From Stomoxys calcitrans (taxonomy: Eukaryota; Arthropoda; Insecta; Diptera; Muscidae): a stretch of DNA of 64,000 nt. Below, one piece after another: positions 9,528 through 22,932 of this stretch. Numbering within the stretch: position 1 is the first letter of the stretch; every line of letters begins with the position of its first letter. The stretch is from NCBI RefSeq assembly GCF_963082655.1, contig NC_081553.1:41769812-41833811 (forward strand), given 5' to 3'. Below the pieces are notes generated by a model. That model ran no database searches. It saw nothing but the letters and a program-made list of their open reading frames with translations, and had not been told where the DNA came from. The position numbers and the translations under genes are program-made.

Positions 9528-11164
9528 TACTATTTCTAAATCTAAAAAAAAAAATTGTAAACCCGACTGCAGTGGGGATATTTCAGCTGTTCAATTATTT
9601 CTGTTGGATACCAGCGTTCTATTATAACAGTGAGAAAGCGTCGTGGGCTGAAGCTATGGCCCGATTCCTTGGGAAGGAGGGCATTTCTTTAAGACTCAAC
9701 GAGAGTCGACTGAGCGCCGTTATGTCAGATCGCTGAAGTCATGCTGGAAAGCAGGAAGATACTGGCCTCTGATGGGTTTGTAGGAATGAGGAGTGGTTAA
9801 AGACGAGTATTTATCGTGACTACGCTACACGCTGGGGAAGAAGGCATACCATTATGAGTGAGCACTTTTTCATTTTTAATGGTTATTCTCCCCGGTAGTA
9901 GAGTTGGTAGCGAATATTAATAGCATTTATTTTGTGTTTGATTATCACAAGAGCTTTGCGAGAAAAAGGCGTACAACAAAACGATTACCTCTTTTCGCCC
10001 ACATTTATGTAACCAAAAGGGAATACAAAATAAAAGAAAACTGTGGTAATTAAATGCTGTTGTCTCAGTCTTTCCAACCCGCCCATAACAAACATCCCTT
10101 ATGATCCACTCCCTTTATAGTCCGTACACTGAGGCGGTAGCTCTTGGCCGATGAAAACTTCACCGAGTCGATCGCGATTGAAAAATAACCAAGCTTCTTG
10201 ATTTGTCAAATCTGCAATATCTGATGGGTTTTGTAACTACCACGGCGATACAATGTGCACTCGGTTTTGATGTTTCACGCAAAAAAAGCAAGGGCTTGCT
10301 ATTCGCTCCCATGATTATGTGGTAAGGTTGAAAACAATATCACTACATGAGGGAGGGAAAAATGGAGGACAATTCTTTGGTTAAAAAGGTGATATACGAA
10401 TGAAGAGTTACGATCCAGGGGTGTAGACGAGGAATACAGCTATAAGCGCTTTAACTCCCTTACCATTGGACCAAATATAAATTTGCCCATGAACATTTAA
10501 TTAAGGAACAGTGGGGATACTTCTCATGTCAATGACTACTGTCCGATACTAGTTTAAGCTCATTTATAATGAGCCTCTTTTTTATTGCTGGTCCTGAAAG
10601 CCCTTGAGAGGCCATAGATTCTTGAAGGGTCCTATAACCTAGGTCCCGCGAAGATAAGCAGAGGGTTCCAAGCCGAACTAGATCACACAGAGGATACCTT
10701 TTAGTAGTATCCTCTATTAGTGTTGCAGTCGTAAAATTGCAAAGGGAAAGCGGTCCAGGGCCAAGGGTCAGTACAAGACTCGATCCAGGATCATTTCTGG
10801 CTAAGAACTATTTAACCTTCGCAACTTTGCGGCTACAACACAACCACAAGGCCACTACACATGTGTTGTCTGTTTGGTCTGAATAACCCCCCATCGCTAT
10901 TAGCACCTGAACGGTGTAACCACTACTGAGAACTAAACTTTGTAACCTCTAATGAGACTTTTTACGGACAACGTGATAGATCGACTAAAATAATGACTCG
11001 CAACGGTGAAGTATGATACAGAATATAAATCCACTATTTAAGATTTTCTCCTATCTTCAAAATAAAAAAGAAATACCAACATCAAACTTGCCAATAGTCC
11101 TTAATAGTCTTCATAACCATAGTCTTATCATAAAATAAAGGATTAATATCAACCAACTACTCAC

Positions 11165-12443
11165 AAGGAGAGGCGAGCAAGTTTTGCCTTTGATGGGACG
11201 ACCTTATCCTCGGTCTTAACAAGTGTTGCAATTTGATTTATGGGATTACCAACAATATTAACACCACCATTTAAAATGGAATTCGTAACCACGGCATTGT
11301 TCATAAGCGTAGCTGATGGCGCCGAGGATGATGCGGTCATAATGGGCGCCAAAGTTGATGTGGTGCCGACGGCTAAAACTGCTGCTTGGGCGGATGAGTT
11401 GACCAGTGTTGTAGTAGCTATGGGTATGGAAGTCACCAATTGTGGTAAGGCCAGAGATGTTGTGGCTGACAATGGCGCGGATGATGATGAAGCCGTTGCC
11501 AAGTTGACAGAGGCCATAGAGCTACTACTGTTAAAAGTTATGGCCATGGAGGTGGTGGTACTTGTGGTGGTTGTACTGCTGGCAGCAGCCAAGATGGTGG
11601 GCACAAGTGTTGGTGTGGCCGAAGCTGCCGCCATTGATGTGGAGAGCACAAATTGCTTCGTTGTTGCACTGCCTCCTCCACTCAAAGAGCTAACACTAAA
11701 GGAAGTGGGCACTAGGCTGGATGACGTTGAGAACTGGGGCTGTGACAGTGAAGACAATTGGGGCATGGTGGTAGTTATCGTTGAGCTGTTGATCGCCGAA
11801 GAGGCTGATGGAAATATGAGCGGAGGTGGTCCTTGGCTTAGAACACCAGATTGTGATTGAAAAGTGGCAAAAGTTGGTGCGGCAGGTCCTCCTACCTTGG
11901 AAATGTTAATCTTTTGCTGTTGCAGTAGTTGTTGTTGCTGCATTTGCAAATGCTGCGTGAAATGCTTTTGTTGCAGCACGGCCGGCATATTGGCAATGTT
12001 GATCATGTGCTGCTGCGGCAGTGAGGGAAATGGCAACGAGGGCAAATTTGTGGACGAGGATGACAGCGAGGACAGTTGAGGCAATTGGGGACTACTGATT
12101 AAGGTGGGTGGTAGATTTTGTGAGACTTGCTGTTGCTGCTGCTGTTGTTGTTGTTGTTGCAGCATTAAGCCTCCTGCAGTGGTCGATGTGGTATTTGTTG
12201 TTGAATTGTTTTTAGTTTTATTGGCCATCAGACTGTTGGTATTGGTGGTGTTGGCCGTGCTGGAGGAGGATGATGATGAGGAGGTTATTGTAGCACTGTT
12301 ACTTGATTTGGAGCTATTGGTGTTGCTCAACGATTGTTGCAACATTTGTTGCTGCTGTTGTTGTATGGATTGTTGGTTCGTTTGCAGCTGCTGTTGTTGT
12401 TGCTGATTTAGTTGGTTCTGCTTTTGCATTTTACCTTTACTGT

Positions 12444-12474
<31 letters not shown>

Positions 12475-15400
12475 TTGATGTTGTATGGGATAAATGTGGA
12501 TCTTTTGGGTAGGTTGCGCCCCTTGCTGTTGATTATTGACATTTCCAGCAGGAGATACCAAAGGCGGTGCCGTTGATCCTGCTCCCCCATTATTAGCCGA
12601 ATGATTATTGGGCTGCACCACATTTGCGGGTATATTGGAACTTGGAGCAATCTTGCCATTATCGGCAACTCCACTATTGCAATTCGTCTGAGCCTGACTG
12701 GGTATTAAATTAAAGCTGGTCGTTGTGGTAGATGCCGCATTATTCGCCGCAGCATTTGTTATAAACTGCTCCGGTGTGGGTATCTCCTTGCCTGCCGCCA
12801 ATATACGATGTTGTTCCAAAAACAAACGTTGCAAGGCCTGATTGATTTCCATATCTGTCATCGACTTGTTAAAGGCAGCCACAACATTTGGATCCAAATC
12901 GGCGGGCAAAGGCATAGAGGAGAGCAGATTCTTATGCTGCATCTTGACGGTCAGATATTGAATTTGCATTTGGACCTGTCTGAACATTTGCTGTTGCTGA
13001 TGTGTTAGTTGTATAGTTTGTACGCGTGAAACCGTATGTTGGGGTTGTTGCTGATTCAAGGCGGTGGCCGCCACAATATTCCCTGAGCTGATGGGGTTAG
13101 TTGTTCCCGCAGCCGCTGCCATTTGGTGGCCATTCATCAGTGTGTTGCTGTTAGGCGTTGGCGGCTGTTGCTGCTGCTGCTGCGGTGGGTGGTTGGCAGC
13201 AAACGAAGTAATTCCAGGTGGGTTAGAGTTGCTTTGTGTTGTTGTGGCCGAAGAAAAGTTTATGGTGAAGCTATTGCTAATCTGGCCAGCTGTAGGTCTG
13301 TTCTGAGGCATCAACATATTGGCATTCTGAGGCTGAGGCTGAGGCTGTTGTTGCATGGGTGCGGTAACACCCACCAACTTTGTCCCTGTAGAGGTTTGGG
13401 TCTGGAAGGGCTGTATGCTCACCACATTCGATGTGGAAGTTGTAGTGCTGGTGGTGGAAGTGGATACCACCGGCTTGCCACTGGCCGTATTGGGTTGCAC
13501 TATTTGCACTGGGTTATTGTGGGGCTTTTGCGAGAGAGGGTCCAATTTGGGCAAAGGCTTTACCACTGAGGCATTTTTCATAAGGGCCACATCTGCCGCT
13601 GTAGTGGTCGAAGCTTTGGGCTTTCTTACCGGCTTCTTTTTGGGTACCGCGCCCGTTGAGCCAGCATTGGAGGCGGTATTGGAATTCACCAGCTTGCTGT
13701 CCTGCTTGGCCTTCGATTGATCTATAATGGGGGCCACATTTGCCACCTGCTTGGTAGTGGTGGTCGTCGTAGTGGTTGTGGTTGTAGACGATGACTGTGC
13801 CATTGTACTGGTGGTGGTGGTATTGGCACTTACCGTTGTGGTGGATATCATATTGGCAGGATTATTTGAGGCTGAGGTCATGGGATAAACAATTTGTTGC
13901 TTTGGTGCTTGTTGTGGTACCATGGGCTGAACCGGTTGCAATTGTGGGGTACTTAGCACTGGTGGGGGCGGAGGTGGAGCAGATGCTTGTGTTTGCGGTG
14001 GCAGGGGATTGGCATCGTTGAAATGTATTTGCCCCTGTTGCAAGCACTGAGCCAACTGTTGAGCATTTATGCCAGCCGGAGCTATGAGAACGCGTTCTGT
14101 AGGCCCTATGGACGCTGTTGTCTGATTAGCCCCTATGGGTGTTATCTGGTTGTTCAGAGTGTTCAAACAGAACAATTGCTGTGTGGAGGGATCTATTCTG
14201 GGCAAAGCTATATAACGCTGCTGAGATAAATTCTCCACCGGAGCCATTGGTGGGGGAGGTTGAGACGTAGACGACAATCCCATATTGTTAGACATATTGG
14301 GGTTTTCCATGGGCTTCGCTAAAGTTGTAGAGGTGAGCCCTGGTTTGCCTAATTCGCCACTGGCCTGGTTTGTGTTCGACGTATACGTTCCACTCTGCTG
14401 TTGTTTGTTGTTGTTTTTCTTCGTGCTCTTATTGCTTGCCGTTGAGTTCTGTGGCGGCGCAGTTGTGAGCGTAGATGGCGGAGCTTGAGCATTACTGTTT
14501 GTTTGCTGCACCACATTTGGCGGTGGTGGTTGCTGCTGCTGTTGCGCCTCCATTTTTGTGGGCTCATTGATTATGGTTACATTGGGTAGGGCTCCCTTTA
14601 GCAAGGCCTGCAATATCAATTGGGATTGCTGATCTTGAGGCTTGTTTGGGTCGTGGCGTAAAATCAAGCGTTCACATTGTTCTGAAACCGCCAAAGTTAA
14701 ACTTCCCGTAAGCTGAGGTATCAACGAAGCTATGGTATTTGGTGTGCCCACTGATATGGAGACATTACCCGAAGACACAATGCCCGGTATAACCGAAGAG
14801 CTTTGATGGGGTTGCTGATGCTGAAGCAAAGAGGGTTGAGAAGTTGTCACCACAACATTTGTAGTGGTGGACATGGGGTGTGAAGGATTTATTACCTGCG
14901 GTAAAGCCGTCAGCGAGGGTTGACTCACCAAATTCGCTGAGCTATTAGAGGCCACCGAAGAATTGGATAGTTGGGGCAGTGAAACCAATTGCATTTGCCT
15001 GGGAGGATTTTCGCTAATAAGGTTCGTTGTGTTTGTCGGGGTAGCCCCATTGTGAGCTCCCAAAGTTGCCAGGTTGTGACTCTGGGCCGTAAGATTTGGA
15101 GGTTGAAAGATGAGCTGTGCTTGTGCCGGCTGTTGCAGCGTTTGCGGGTGGTTCATGGATGGCTGTTGACTATTTTTGTCTGTAATGGGCATTATCTGTA
15201 TTTTGTTTTCAACCACTGAAGCCCCCAAGGGGGTGGAGATCATGGGACCATGCTGTGATCCCAGGCGATTATCGATTTGGGATATTTGTATGTTGCCTAT
15301 TTGACTGGGCACCAGAGCTGGAGTGGGCAGTGGGGTGGATACGGAACTAGTGGATACATTGACTGCCAAAGGCGGTGCTGGTAGAGGAGCAGAACTTGCC

Positions 15401-18400
15401 GCAGGTGATACAGTGCCGACATTGGTATTGGCCCCGGTAGTGGGGGCGTTGGAATCACTTGCCTTCTTTGCCGATCGCTTGGCAGCCGGTTTTCTCCTTG
15501 GCTTAACAGCCGCTGTGGTTGTGGTTGTTGTTTGCCCCGCTGATACTGTGATGGACGAAGAGCTGGGTTGTGTGTGTAGACTGGGCATAACAGCACTTCC
15601 ACTGCCACCTGCCGCCAACATATTGCTTACAACCGATGAGCTGGAGGAGGAGGTAACCACCAAAGATGGTGTTGAACTTAGAGGCATGCTAAATGTTATA
15701 CTGGTTGGCTGTGTGGAAAACACCGGTTTGATATGTTGTTCGGATGTCGGGCCTGCTCCTCCTCCTCCACTCTGGGAGTTGAAATGTTGCTGGGCTTGTT
15801 TTTGTATCTCCTCCTGGGAGGGCAGACGTGGTATTGTTATTGAATAGGGTTGTGTGCCCGCCATACCCGCAGACGAGGCATTACCCAAAACATCAGCACT
15901 GGGATCTATTTTTATGACTATGTTTGCAGCAGCGGCAGCACCAGCAGTTTCCTGACCCTGATGATCCAGGGAATCTGCATTACCGGCTGCCGTAACTCCT
16001 GGAATTGACAATGTATAGGGTATGGCATCTGCTCCACCATTAGGCTGTGGTATGGATATCGTAAAATCCGGTGTATTATGAACCTGATGGTGGTTTAACG
16101 CGGGCATAGCCTGAGGCGTTTCCTCCATGGGAGTGGTGTCCATAAAGTCTTCGTCATCATCTTCGGTAATGCCACAGAGCTTCATGACATTGCCCAAATC
16201 CAGTTTACCATTGCTGGCACGAGTTATCTGAGGCGGGGGAGAGGGAGACTTAGGTCTATGCGTTTGAGTTTCTGCTAGCTGTGGCAGAGGAGTTTGTTGA
16301 ACGGTGGTTAAGTTGGCCGACTGCTGTTGCTGACTGAGCATAGGAACCAGTTTAGTTGTAGCATTACTGGCGGTAATGGCGGGTGCCAAAACCGAAGTAG
16401 TTGAAGTGGCTGTATTGAGTGTTTTATTGGCGGTGGTTGTTAAGGGCTTAACATTGGCGGCGGGTGTTGAGTTCACCGATGACGATGATGACGAGGAGGA
16501 AGTCAATGTAGCATTTGTAGAAGCCGCAGGCTTTCTTCTTCTAGGCTTGGCCTTTTTCTTGATTTCCGGTGCTGGTGGTTGGGCCTGTTGCTGCTGTTGT
16601 TGTTGGATTTGCTGATGATGTTGATGCAGTTGTTGATGTTGTTGCTGTTGCTGTTGATGTTGTTGCTGTTGCTGGTGTTGATGCAACGCTTGCGCCTGTT
16701 GCTGAGCTTGTTGTACTTGGTTTTGCGTCTGTTGCAGTTGCTGTTGCAATTGATGGATTTGTTGTTGCTGCTGCTGCTGTTGTTGCTGTTGCATTTGTAT
16801 GGTGGCTGCAGCATTTAATTGTAAATGAATTTGTGCATTACCCCCATGCATGGTAGCTGTTGCCCCCGGCTGTCCCTGTTGCGGACTGGCCGGCGGCAAA
16901 TTCTGCAAAACTGGTGTAGGCTGTCTAAGAGGCTCGGGCGTCACTGAAACCGGTACATGAGCAGGCGAGGATTGTGTAAGACTTGCTGTCGCATAGAGAT
17001 CACTGGTTGCATGGCTTGATCCACCATTATTACCTGAATTTTGTTGTGATTGTGGTCCAGCGCCGCCCGCGGAACTTGATCCTGCTGTTGGTGCGGCCGG
17101 CGTCTGAAATGTGGCTCCTGCTGCTGCAGCTGCGGCCGCAGCTATTTGTTGTATATTGGCATTGCTAAGATGATTGAGATTTATTAAACCTTGAGCGGAG
17201 TTTTGCTGAAACTGGGCCGTACCCGTGGACGAGGGCAATTGTGAGAGGAGCGTGGGTGCCGCCGAGGCACTAAGACCATTTGGCATTTGGATTTGAGCAG
17301 CCAGACCATTGCCATTGGCCGCGGCCGCAGCAGCCAATTGGAGATTTTGTAGTTGAGCTGCCATCGAAGGGCCCAACAAATGTCCATTGATGGTGGTCGC
17401 TGTTGTTGTAAATTGCTGAGATCTAGGCTGCTGATTCGCTGCCGCAGCTGCAGAGAGAGCGGCATGGAGACCGCTTAATTGAGTTATGGCGGGATTTTGG
17501 GGTTGCGTCTTTATGGCCTGCAAATGATTGGTCTGCTGTATCAAATTTGGCTGAGACGAAACAATAAAAGTTGGCGTTGCAGCAGCTAACTGCATGGTGG
17601 CTCCATTGTGACCCAATATTCGCAGGACCTGTTGCGGCTGCTGTTGCTGCAATTGCGGCTGGGGCCTGGTATTTTGTATGACAAGCGAAGGAGTGGCTGT
17701 CAATTGGGGCGTTGGAGGCCTTAGTATGAGTTGTACACCCTGTGGTGTGTTTTGTTGCACCAACATGGGCACTTGATTCAACAGCAATGGCTGCTGGCCG
17801 GCGGTGGTTGTGAGACTAGCTGTGGCACCAGAAGGTAGGATTATTTGTTGTTGCTGCGGCTGACCCGGTTGAGCTGATTGTGAGATCTGTGTTAATGATG
17901 CTTGAGACATATTGCTTGACGAAGATGTAGAAGAGGTAACCGGTGGTGGCGGTGTAGGATTTGTGGCTCCTGTGCCGCCTTTTGTTTTCGATTGTGTGTC
18001 CATAGTCATCATGTGCGCAGTGTGCTGATGCTGCTGCTGTGGTTTGGGCAATATCTGTTGAGGCATTTTGTTGCCCTTTGACGCTCCCCCCGCTAAAGTC
18101 AACGACGAGGAATTGCTCAAGCTCCCCGTCGGTGTGGTGGTGAATCTTTGTTGCTGATGTTGTTGAGGTGCCGACGTGGTCGCTGCTGCTATTATCTGTC
18201 CTTGAGGTCCTTGTATCAATTGAAAGGTTTGTTGTGGACCCGTGCCAGGACCGCCACTGCCATTGCTGGCAATGGTGAATTGTTGTTGCAGCATTTGCAT
18301 GGCCGGCTGTGGTGTGGGTGGTTTAATGGAGGCGGCTGTTATCGTTGTGCCACTTGGACTGGGCGATGGACTATCGGCAATTAAAGGACTACCGCTATGG

Positions 18401-18768
18401 TATTGTTGAAATTGTTGTTGCTGTTGGCTGATGGGCAAAACAGTGGCTGCGGCTGCTGCTGTGGCGCTATTAACACCTTTTTTCGTTTGATTTTTTGGCG
18501 TACAAGCCACATTTGTTGGCGCAAACGTATTCGGTGTATTGTTGATCGTTGCTGCATGTGATTGCCCATAGCCGCCCGCTATAGTCCCAGTGTTGCTCGA
18601 TGAAGCCGAAGATGGTGTTGCCGCTGACGAGGATGATGTCGATGATGATAAAGTTAATGAGGATTGATGCGGTGTGGTGTTTGTATAGTGGCTAGAAGCG
18701 GAGGACGAGGAACTAAATATTTGGTGATGTTGTTGTTGTTGCTGTTGTTGTTGGCGTTTATTGCCCTT
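11165..18768 (-). CDS. Bicra: Bicra/GLTSCR1 orthologue, giant 7.6-kb low-complexity exon
   Basis: A single uninterrupted 7,604-bp exon encodes visible residues 149-2683. The acceptor is 'ttttgcag|aagggc' (AG at 18770-18769) and the donor is 'ccctt|gtgagt'-like (GT at 11164-11163), leaving two bases TT that complete as Leu with the next exon. An apparent stop just after this point is intronic. Most of the protein is disordered: many Gln tracts of mixed CAA/CAG codons (the longest near 16.75-16.8 kb), plus Ala, Ser, Thr, Asn and Pro runs. Within this lie a few ordered-looking islands, at about 16.13-16.22 kb (acidic, TEDDDEDFMD), 14.56-14.71 kb, 14.00-14.23 kb and 12.74-13.04 kb (long amphipathic helix prediction by eye). 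Three basic patches are present (KKKAKPRRRKPAAS, KPRRKPAAKRSAKK, KKKPVRKPKAS). The family subunit acts in the nucleus in the GBAF/ncBAF remodelling complex. Much of the plus strand opposite is also open, but only as mirror translations of the Gln tracts. Confidence 0.93.
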
Positions 18769-18838
18769 CTGCAAAATAGAAAATAAAAATAGTTGTTCTA
18801 TAACGTTCTTTAATTGGTATTTAGAAGTAACTGTTTAC

Positions 18839-19126
18839 CTTATTTAATTGTATATTATTGGAACCGACCAGCGTTGTGTTCAATTCATTCCCTGTTGTCG
18901 TTGTTGTTGCTCCTGCAGTGGCGGCAGCCACATGCGAGACGGCATTTTGAAAATTTCCCACCAAATTTAAACCACCGCCCGCACCGGCTGTTATGCCAAT
19001 GACACTGGTGGCTGCGGCAGGCGATTGTGATGGACTGGGCTGGAAAACCACCGTTCCAGCATTTGGACTACCATTCGTAAATTGATGTATGGATTGCCGG
19101 CGTCCCGGGGTAACCGTTTTACGTTC
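18839..19126 (-). CDS. Bicra: Bicra/GLTSCR1 orthologue, second visible exon
   Basis: This 96-codon exon has both ends in phase 0. The acceptor is 'taacag|gaacgt' (AG at 19128-19127) and the donor is 'aataag|gtaaac' (GT at 18838-18837). It begins with a basic stretch (ERKTVTPGRRQSIHQF) and continues into a Gly/Ala/Thr-rich low-complexity segment with VVFQPSPSQSP, then ends NNIQLNK. It is visible residues 53-148. A 4.3-kb intron filled with repeats separates it from the upstream exon, and a 70-bp intron separates it from the giant exon. No known domain is seen; the basic segment could serve nuclear targeting. Confidence 0.82.
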
Positions 19127-19299
19127 CTGTTAAAATATGTAAAAAAAAAAATAATATTTAGTACTTTTTATTGTTTAACTACAAAAGGAATGCAAATAAT
19201 TGGTACGATGATGCCTTTTGTGTGGCCATCACAAAAAGGATTAAAACAAACGCCAAGGGACATTGAATTATTAAGGGAAAATTATTGTTAAAAACGTAA

Positions 19300-20755
19300 C
19301 GTAATTAGTTGTGATAACGTGCGTTATCATGAAGTTATAGATGAAGGTCGTTATAGCAATAGCAAAGTTATCGATAACAAGGTTTACTGTTATTGTGTTT
19401 TATTTTAGTCCTATCGAGTGCATGACAGACGCTCTGGATAGAATTTCAGCGTAAAGTTTTACTGAATAGTAAACGATATCATGCGAAAAACTAGTAATAA
19501 ACGATTAGTCAGGATTTGCACCATATAGAACTAAAGTAAGCACAGCATGTGTGTGAGAGAGAGAGAAAAAATTGCCATATTTTACTTTGTGCACAGACAA
19601 TAAATAAATAGATAAACCATCGACTCTTTTAAGATGCACCAAGTACAAAGGTTAGAAAAAAATGAGTAACTAAGAGAAAAGAGAATTTTAAGAGTACTGT
19701 GTATGAAAAACGAGTATGATTTAGCTTGTTTGCAACCGTTGGTGGACATTTTAAGCTTTTAAACTTCAAACACTTTTTCAATTTCTTGTTAGCTTCTTTT
19801 TAATTTACTGTTTTTTTCTTCCAATTCCCTTCTCGTGTTCCTTAAGACACTCTTAAGAATGAAACAAAAGGAAACGACAGATTTCTAACCATTGTTCGTG
19901 GTTGCTATTTTTTTGAGAGAGGGAAAATTCATATATAAGGATCTATTGTCTGTGATTTTGTGCTACACAGTGCAAATCATTATTTATCGGTTATTTTTAT
20001 TTGTTATCGAATGGTATCGACAACTATGTAGTAAAACTTTGCACTGGAATGCTTTCCAATTCTATTCTATCTAACTTGCACTGGATAAAACTGCAAATGA
20101 TTAAGCCTGTTTAAATTATTGTGACAGAGTGCTATACAGTGCAGAGTTGTACTGACTAATTATCGATATATGCCGATAAAACGCATGTCTCACAATTAAA
20201 TACCTAAATAAAGCAGCCGAAGAGTTAAGAATGTGCTCAGGATTAACAGATGCTTGCGTGAGTCGAGTTACTCATTTGCGTGGCACAGAATTAGTGGAAC
20301 GAGCATTCAATACTTAATTTGCTTGCTGGTTTCTGTGAAATACCTAGATCTAGGTGGAATGCGTGGGGAGAGTGATCTGATAACAAGCCGATAAACTTTA
20401 TTTGTGTAGATAAAATGGTAACATATCTGGCATCAATCTTAGCTTCATAAAAAATGCGGCTGCATCCCTGAAACAAAGTTGAGACAGAACAAAACCGGTT
20501 TGCCTAGTGAGGTAAACTTCATTAGGAGCTGGGAACGGTTAATGTTTCCAGCTTCCGTTGCCTTATTCTCGTGAATGCTACTTAAATATTCCTGATTATC
20601 AGTCATGACAAACTATTGATTTGCGATATTTCTAATAATAAATATCGATAGTATCTATACTATCGTTAATAAGCATAATCACCAAAGTAGACCAATCTGC
20701 CGATAACAACCCATAAAAGGCTTATTTATAACCCGATTTCGCCCAAAATTTTACA
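19300..20755. repeat. TATCGATA-rich repeat blocks inside intron
   Basis: Blocks such as AAGTTATCGATAACAAGG, AACGATATCATGCG, ATTATCGATATATGCCGATA and AATATCGATAGTATC recur, each near 'gcacNatatagNac' or 'acagtgca' stretches. They resemble the blocks at 1.74-3.56 kb. Boundaries are approximate. Confidence 0.55.
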
Positions 20756-21049
20756 CGGTAAACTGTTTTTAGCGTATAAATATCTGAACTTATTATGGTC
20801 TCCCACGCACCCTTTTTTTATATATAGACCGATCTTTTATTACCCCATCCCGCCCAAATTTAAAACAATGGTTCCATTAATCCTTTCGACATTCGCAACC
20901 AATATGGAAACCATTAAAATATAGCTGCCTTATACACCGACCTTTCGGAATAAGGCCTTAAGTCAATAACAGGCAACAGTGAGTTACACGACGCCCCCAT
21001 ATCCAAGCCAGGTATGGCCCACATCAGACCAGTTTTAAATATAGCTCTA

Positions 21050-21400
21050 TCGTAAAGCTTGACATTTTTGAGGTTATACGTACACAGAACGTTTTGACAT
21101 ACGAGTGCTATTTGTGTTGTTTACAGTAACTTAAAATATTCATCTCGCCCAAAAAATGGAATTAAATTGAGAACATTTTCCTGCGATTAGTTTTTACAAC
21201 TTTCGACGTGGATTAACTCAACAACAGTGCATTGATGAACTTAATTAAATTTTTGGGGATGAAGTTCCATCAAGGACCAGTGTTTATCGATGGTATGGTG
21301 AATTCAACCGAGGTCGTAATTCACTCCAACACGAATTTCGTGAAGGTCGTCCAAAATCAGTTGTTGGTTCTAAAAACCATTTAACACTCATGTTAAAGGC
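21050..21400 (+). pseudogene. mariner transposase 5' fragment
   Basis: After a mariner-type leader, ATG at 21156 opens MELN-stop-EHFPAISFYNFRRG, then LTQQQCIDELN, a second stop, then DEVPSRTSVYRWYGEFNRG and EFREGRPKSVV. This is the N-terminal DNA-binding half of a mariner transposase. Two in-frame stops and an abrupt loss of homology near 21375 mark it as a dead, 3'-truncated copy. It is joined to the repeat array that follows. Confidence 0.85.
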
Positions 21401-22175
21401 CATATAATAAGTCGTTGTGGAAATTTCAGCCCAATGGGATAATCATTGCGCCATCTAGCGGCTCAACAAGTTAAGATCCGAGATCGGTTTATTTGGGAGC
21501 TATATTAGATTATGAACCTATTTAGACCATACTTGGCCCAGTTGTTAATGGCCAAACAAACACTTCGTGCGAGATTTCAGGCAAGTCGGATATCAATTGC
21601 GCCCTCTAGTGGCTCAAGAAGTCAAGATCCGAGATCGGTTTATATGGGAGCTATATTAGGTTATGAACCGATTTGAATCATACTTGGCCCAGTGTTTGAT
21701 GGTCAAACGAAAACACTTCCTGCATTATTATCAGCCAAATTGGATAATAATTGCGACATCAAGATCCGAGATTGGTTTATATGGGAGCTATATCAGGTTA
21801 TGAACCGATTTGAACCAAACTTAGCACAGGCATTGGAAGTCAAAATAAATCAATTGGTGCAAAATTTTATCCAAATAAGAATTGCGCCCTTTAGAGGCTC
21901 AAGAAGTCAAGATCCAGGATCGGCTTATATGTCAGCCATGTCAAAACATGGCCGATATAGACCATTTATAATCTCAACCGACTAACACTAATAGGAAGTA
22001 TTCGTGCAAAATTTCAAGCGCCTAGCTTTATTCCTTCGAAAGTGCTTTCAACGTACGTACGGACAAGGCTAAATCGACTTACAATGTCAGGATGATCAAG
22101 AATATATATACTTTGTTGGTTCTCAGATCAATATTTCGATAATATACCACCCATCCTATGGTGGAGGGTGGAAAA
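21400..22175 (+). repeat. ~150-bp tandem-unit dispersed repeat (R153 family), forward
   Basis: Units recur at about 137-151 bp, anchored on AGATCGGTTTATATGGGAG and 'ttgcgccctctagNggctcaagaagtcaagatcc'. The copy ends with the family tail: ACGGACAAGGCTA, AAGAATATATATACTTTG, and CATCCTATGGTGGAGGGTGG. Open frames in it come from units near a multiple of three and are not genes. The left end is cut by or joined to the mariner fragment. Confidence 0.85.
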
Positions 22176-22932
22176 GTAAACAAGATATGTTTTCGATTAA
22201 TGAAAATATCGATATATGTCATTGCTAGTAAATGAAATCGGAATATTTGAGCTTTGCCATTAAAATATCATAAGAAGAGGCTGCATGTAAAGATTGACTT
22301 ACATAGCTGTCAAAACCCATCAAATTTTATTTTTTTTTTTGATTTGGTCCGTAGACATTATATTGTTTAAATACTTTGTACTCACAGAGGGAAAACAGCT
22401 GATTACGATAAATTGGCAAACAAATCGACTGAGAAAATTTAAGTGTTTTTGGCTTAAAAATATGAACCCAATGGACCGTGGGAGTTGGAATTGGTAAGTT
22501 TTTCGGTGATAAATGTGTCCAAACGTCATCTGTGAACGTGAAAAGTGTTCATTTTAATTTGAATAAACCCACAAAGTCAGTGGTGCCAAACATGACCTTA
22601 CGATACCAATCGATTATTATTCGCTTTATCGAATATAAGTACCGATTCCAATTTGAATATATGATGCTAATTTGAGTATTTTATTAGATTAAAAAAAAAC
22701 AAACTAGGCTCAGAACATTGCCTATTAGAATACATATTGGGGCCTTTATCTTTTTATGTTCCTATCTAGCGGTATTTGGTGGGGAATTTGGAGTTCACAT
22801 AAAAAATTCGGCCATACTTGACAAATATGGGAACTTCTAACTGTGTAATCCCCGACGACGTACATTCATAAGGCGTGTGTATCTGTTCATGATTTCGTTT
22901 TTAACGATATGGCTAGATCGACTTCGAATTAG

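Larger units (their letters stand above)
7420..11164 (-). other. 3.7-kb intron of Bicra with transposon remains
   Basis: This intron separates the giant exon from the GLTSCR-domain exons. It holds a LINE 3' fragment (about 7.6-7.9 kb) and a complete mariner MITE (9291-9527). A TTGTTGTTGTAGCCAC stretch near 9195-9212 resembles the tail of the 396-bp element at 45.7 kb in reverse. I recognise nothing in about 7.9-9.2 kb or 9.55-11.1 kb; the small open frames there are unrelated to any family I know. Confidence 0.85.

Noticed and set aside
11161..11164. Stop codon of the 2.5-thousand-residue frame as the true end of a separate protein
   Set aside because: The TGA is part of a GTGAGT splice donor, and the phase fits the exon at 7419-7321.
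11240..18384. Many plus-strand open frames rich in Leu, Val, Cys or Gly opposite the giant exon (for example 11240-11860, 12104-12406, 15323-15847, 16376-16615)
   Set aside because: They are mirror translations of CAA/CAG, Ser, Thr and Ala tracts on the coding strand, and none has a domain.
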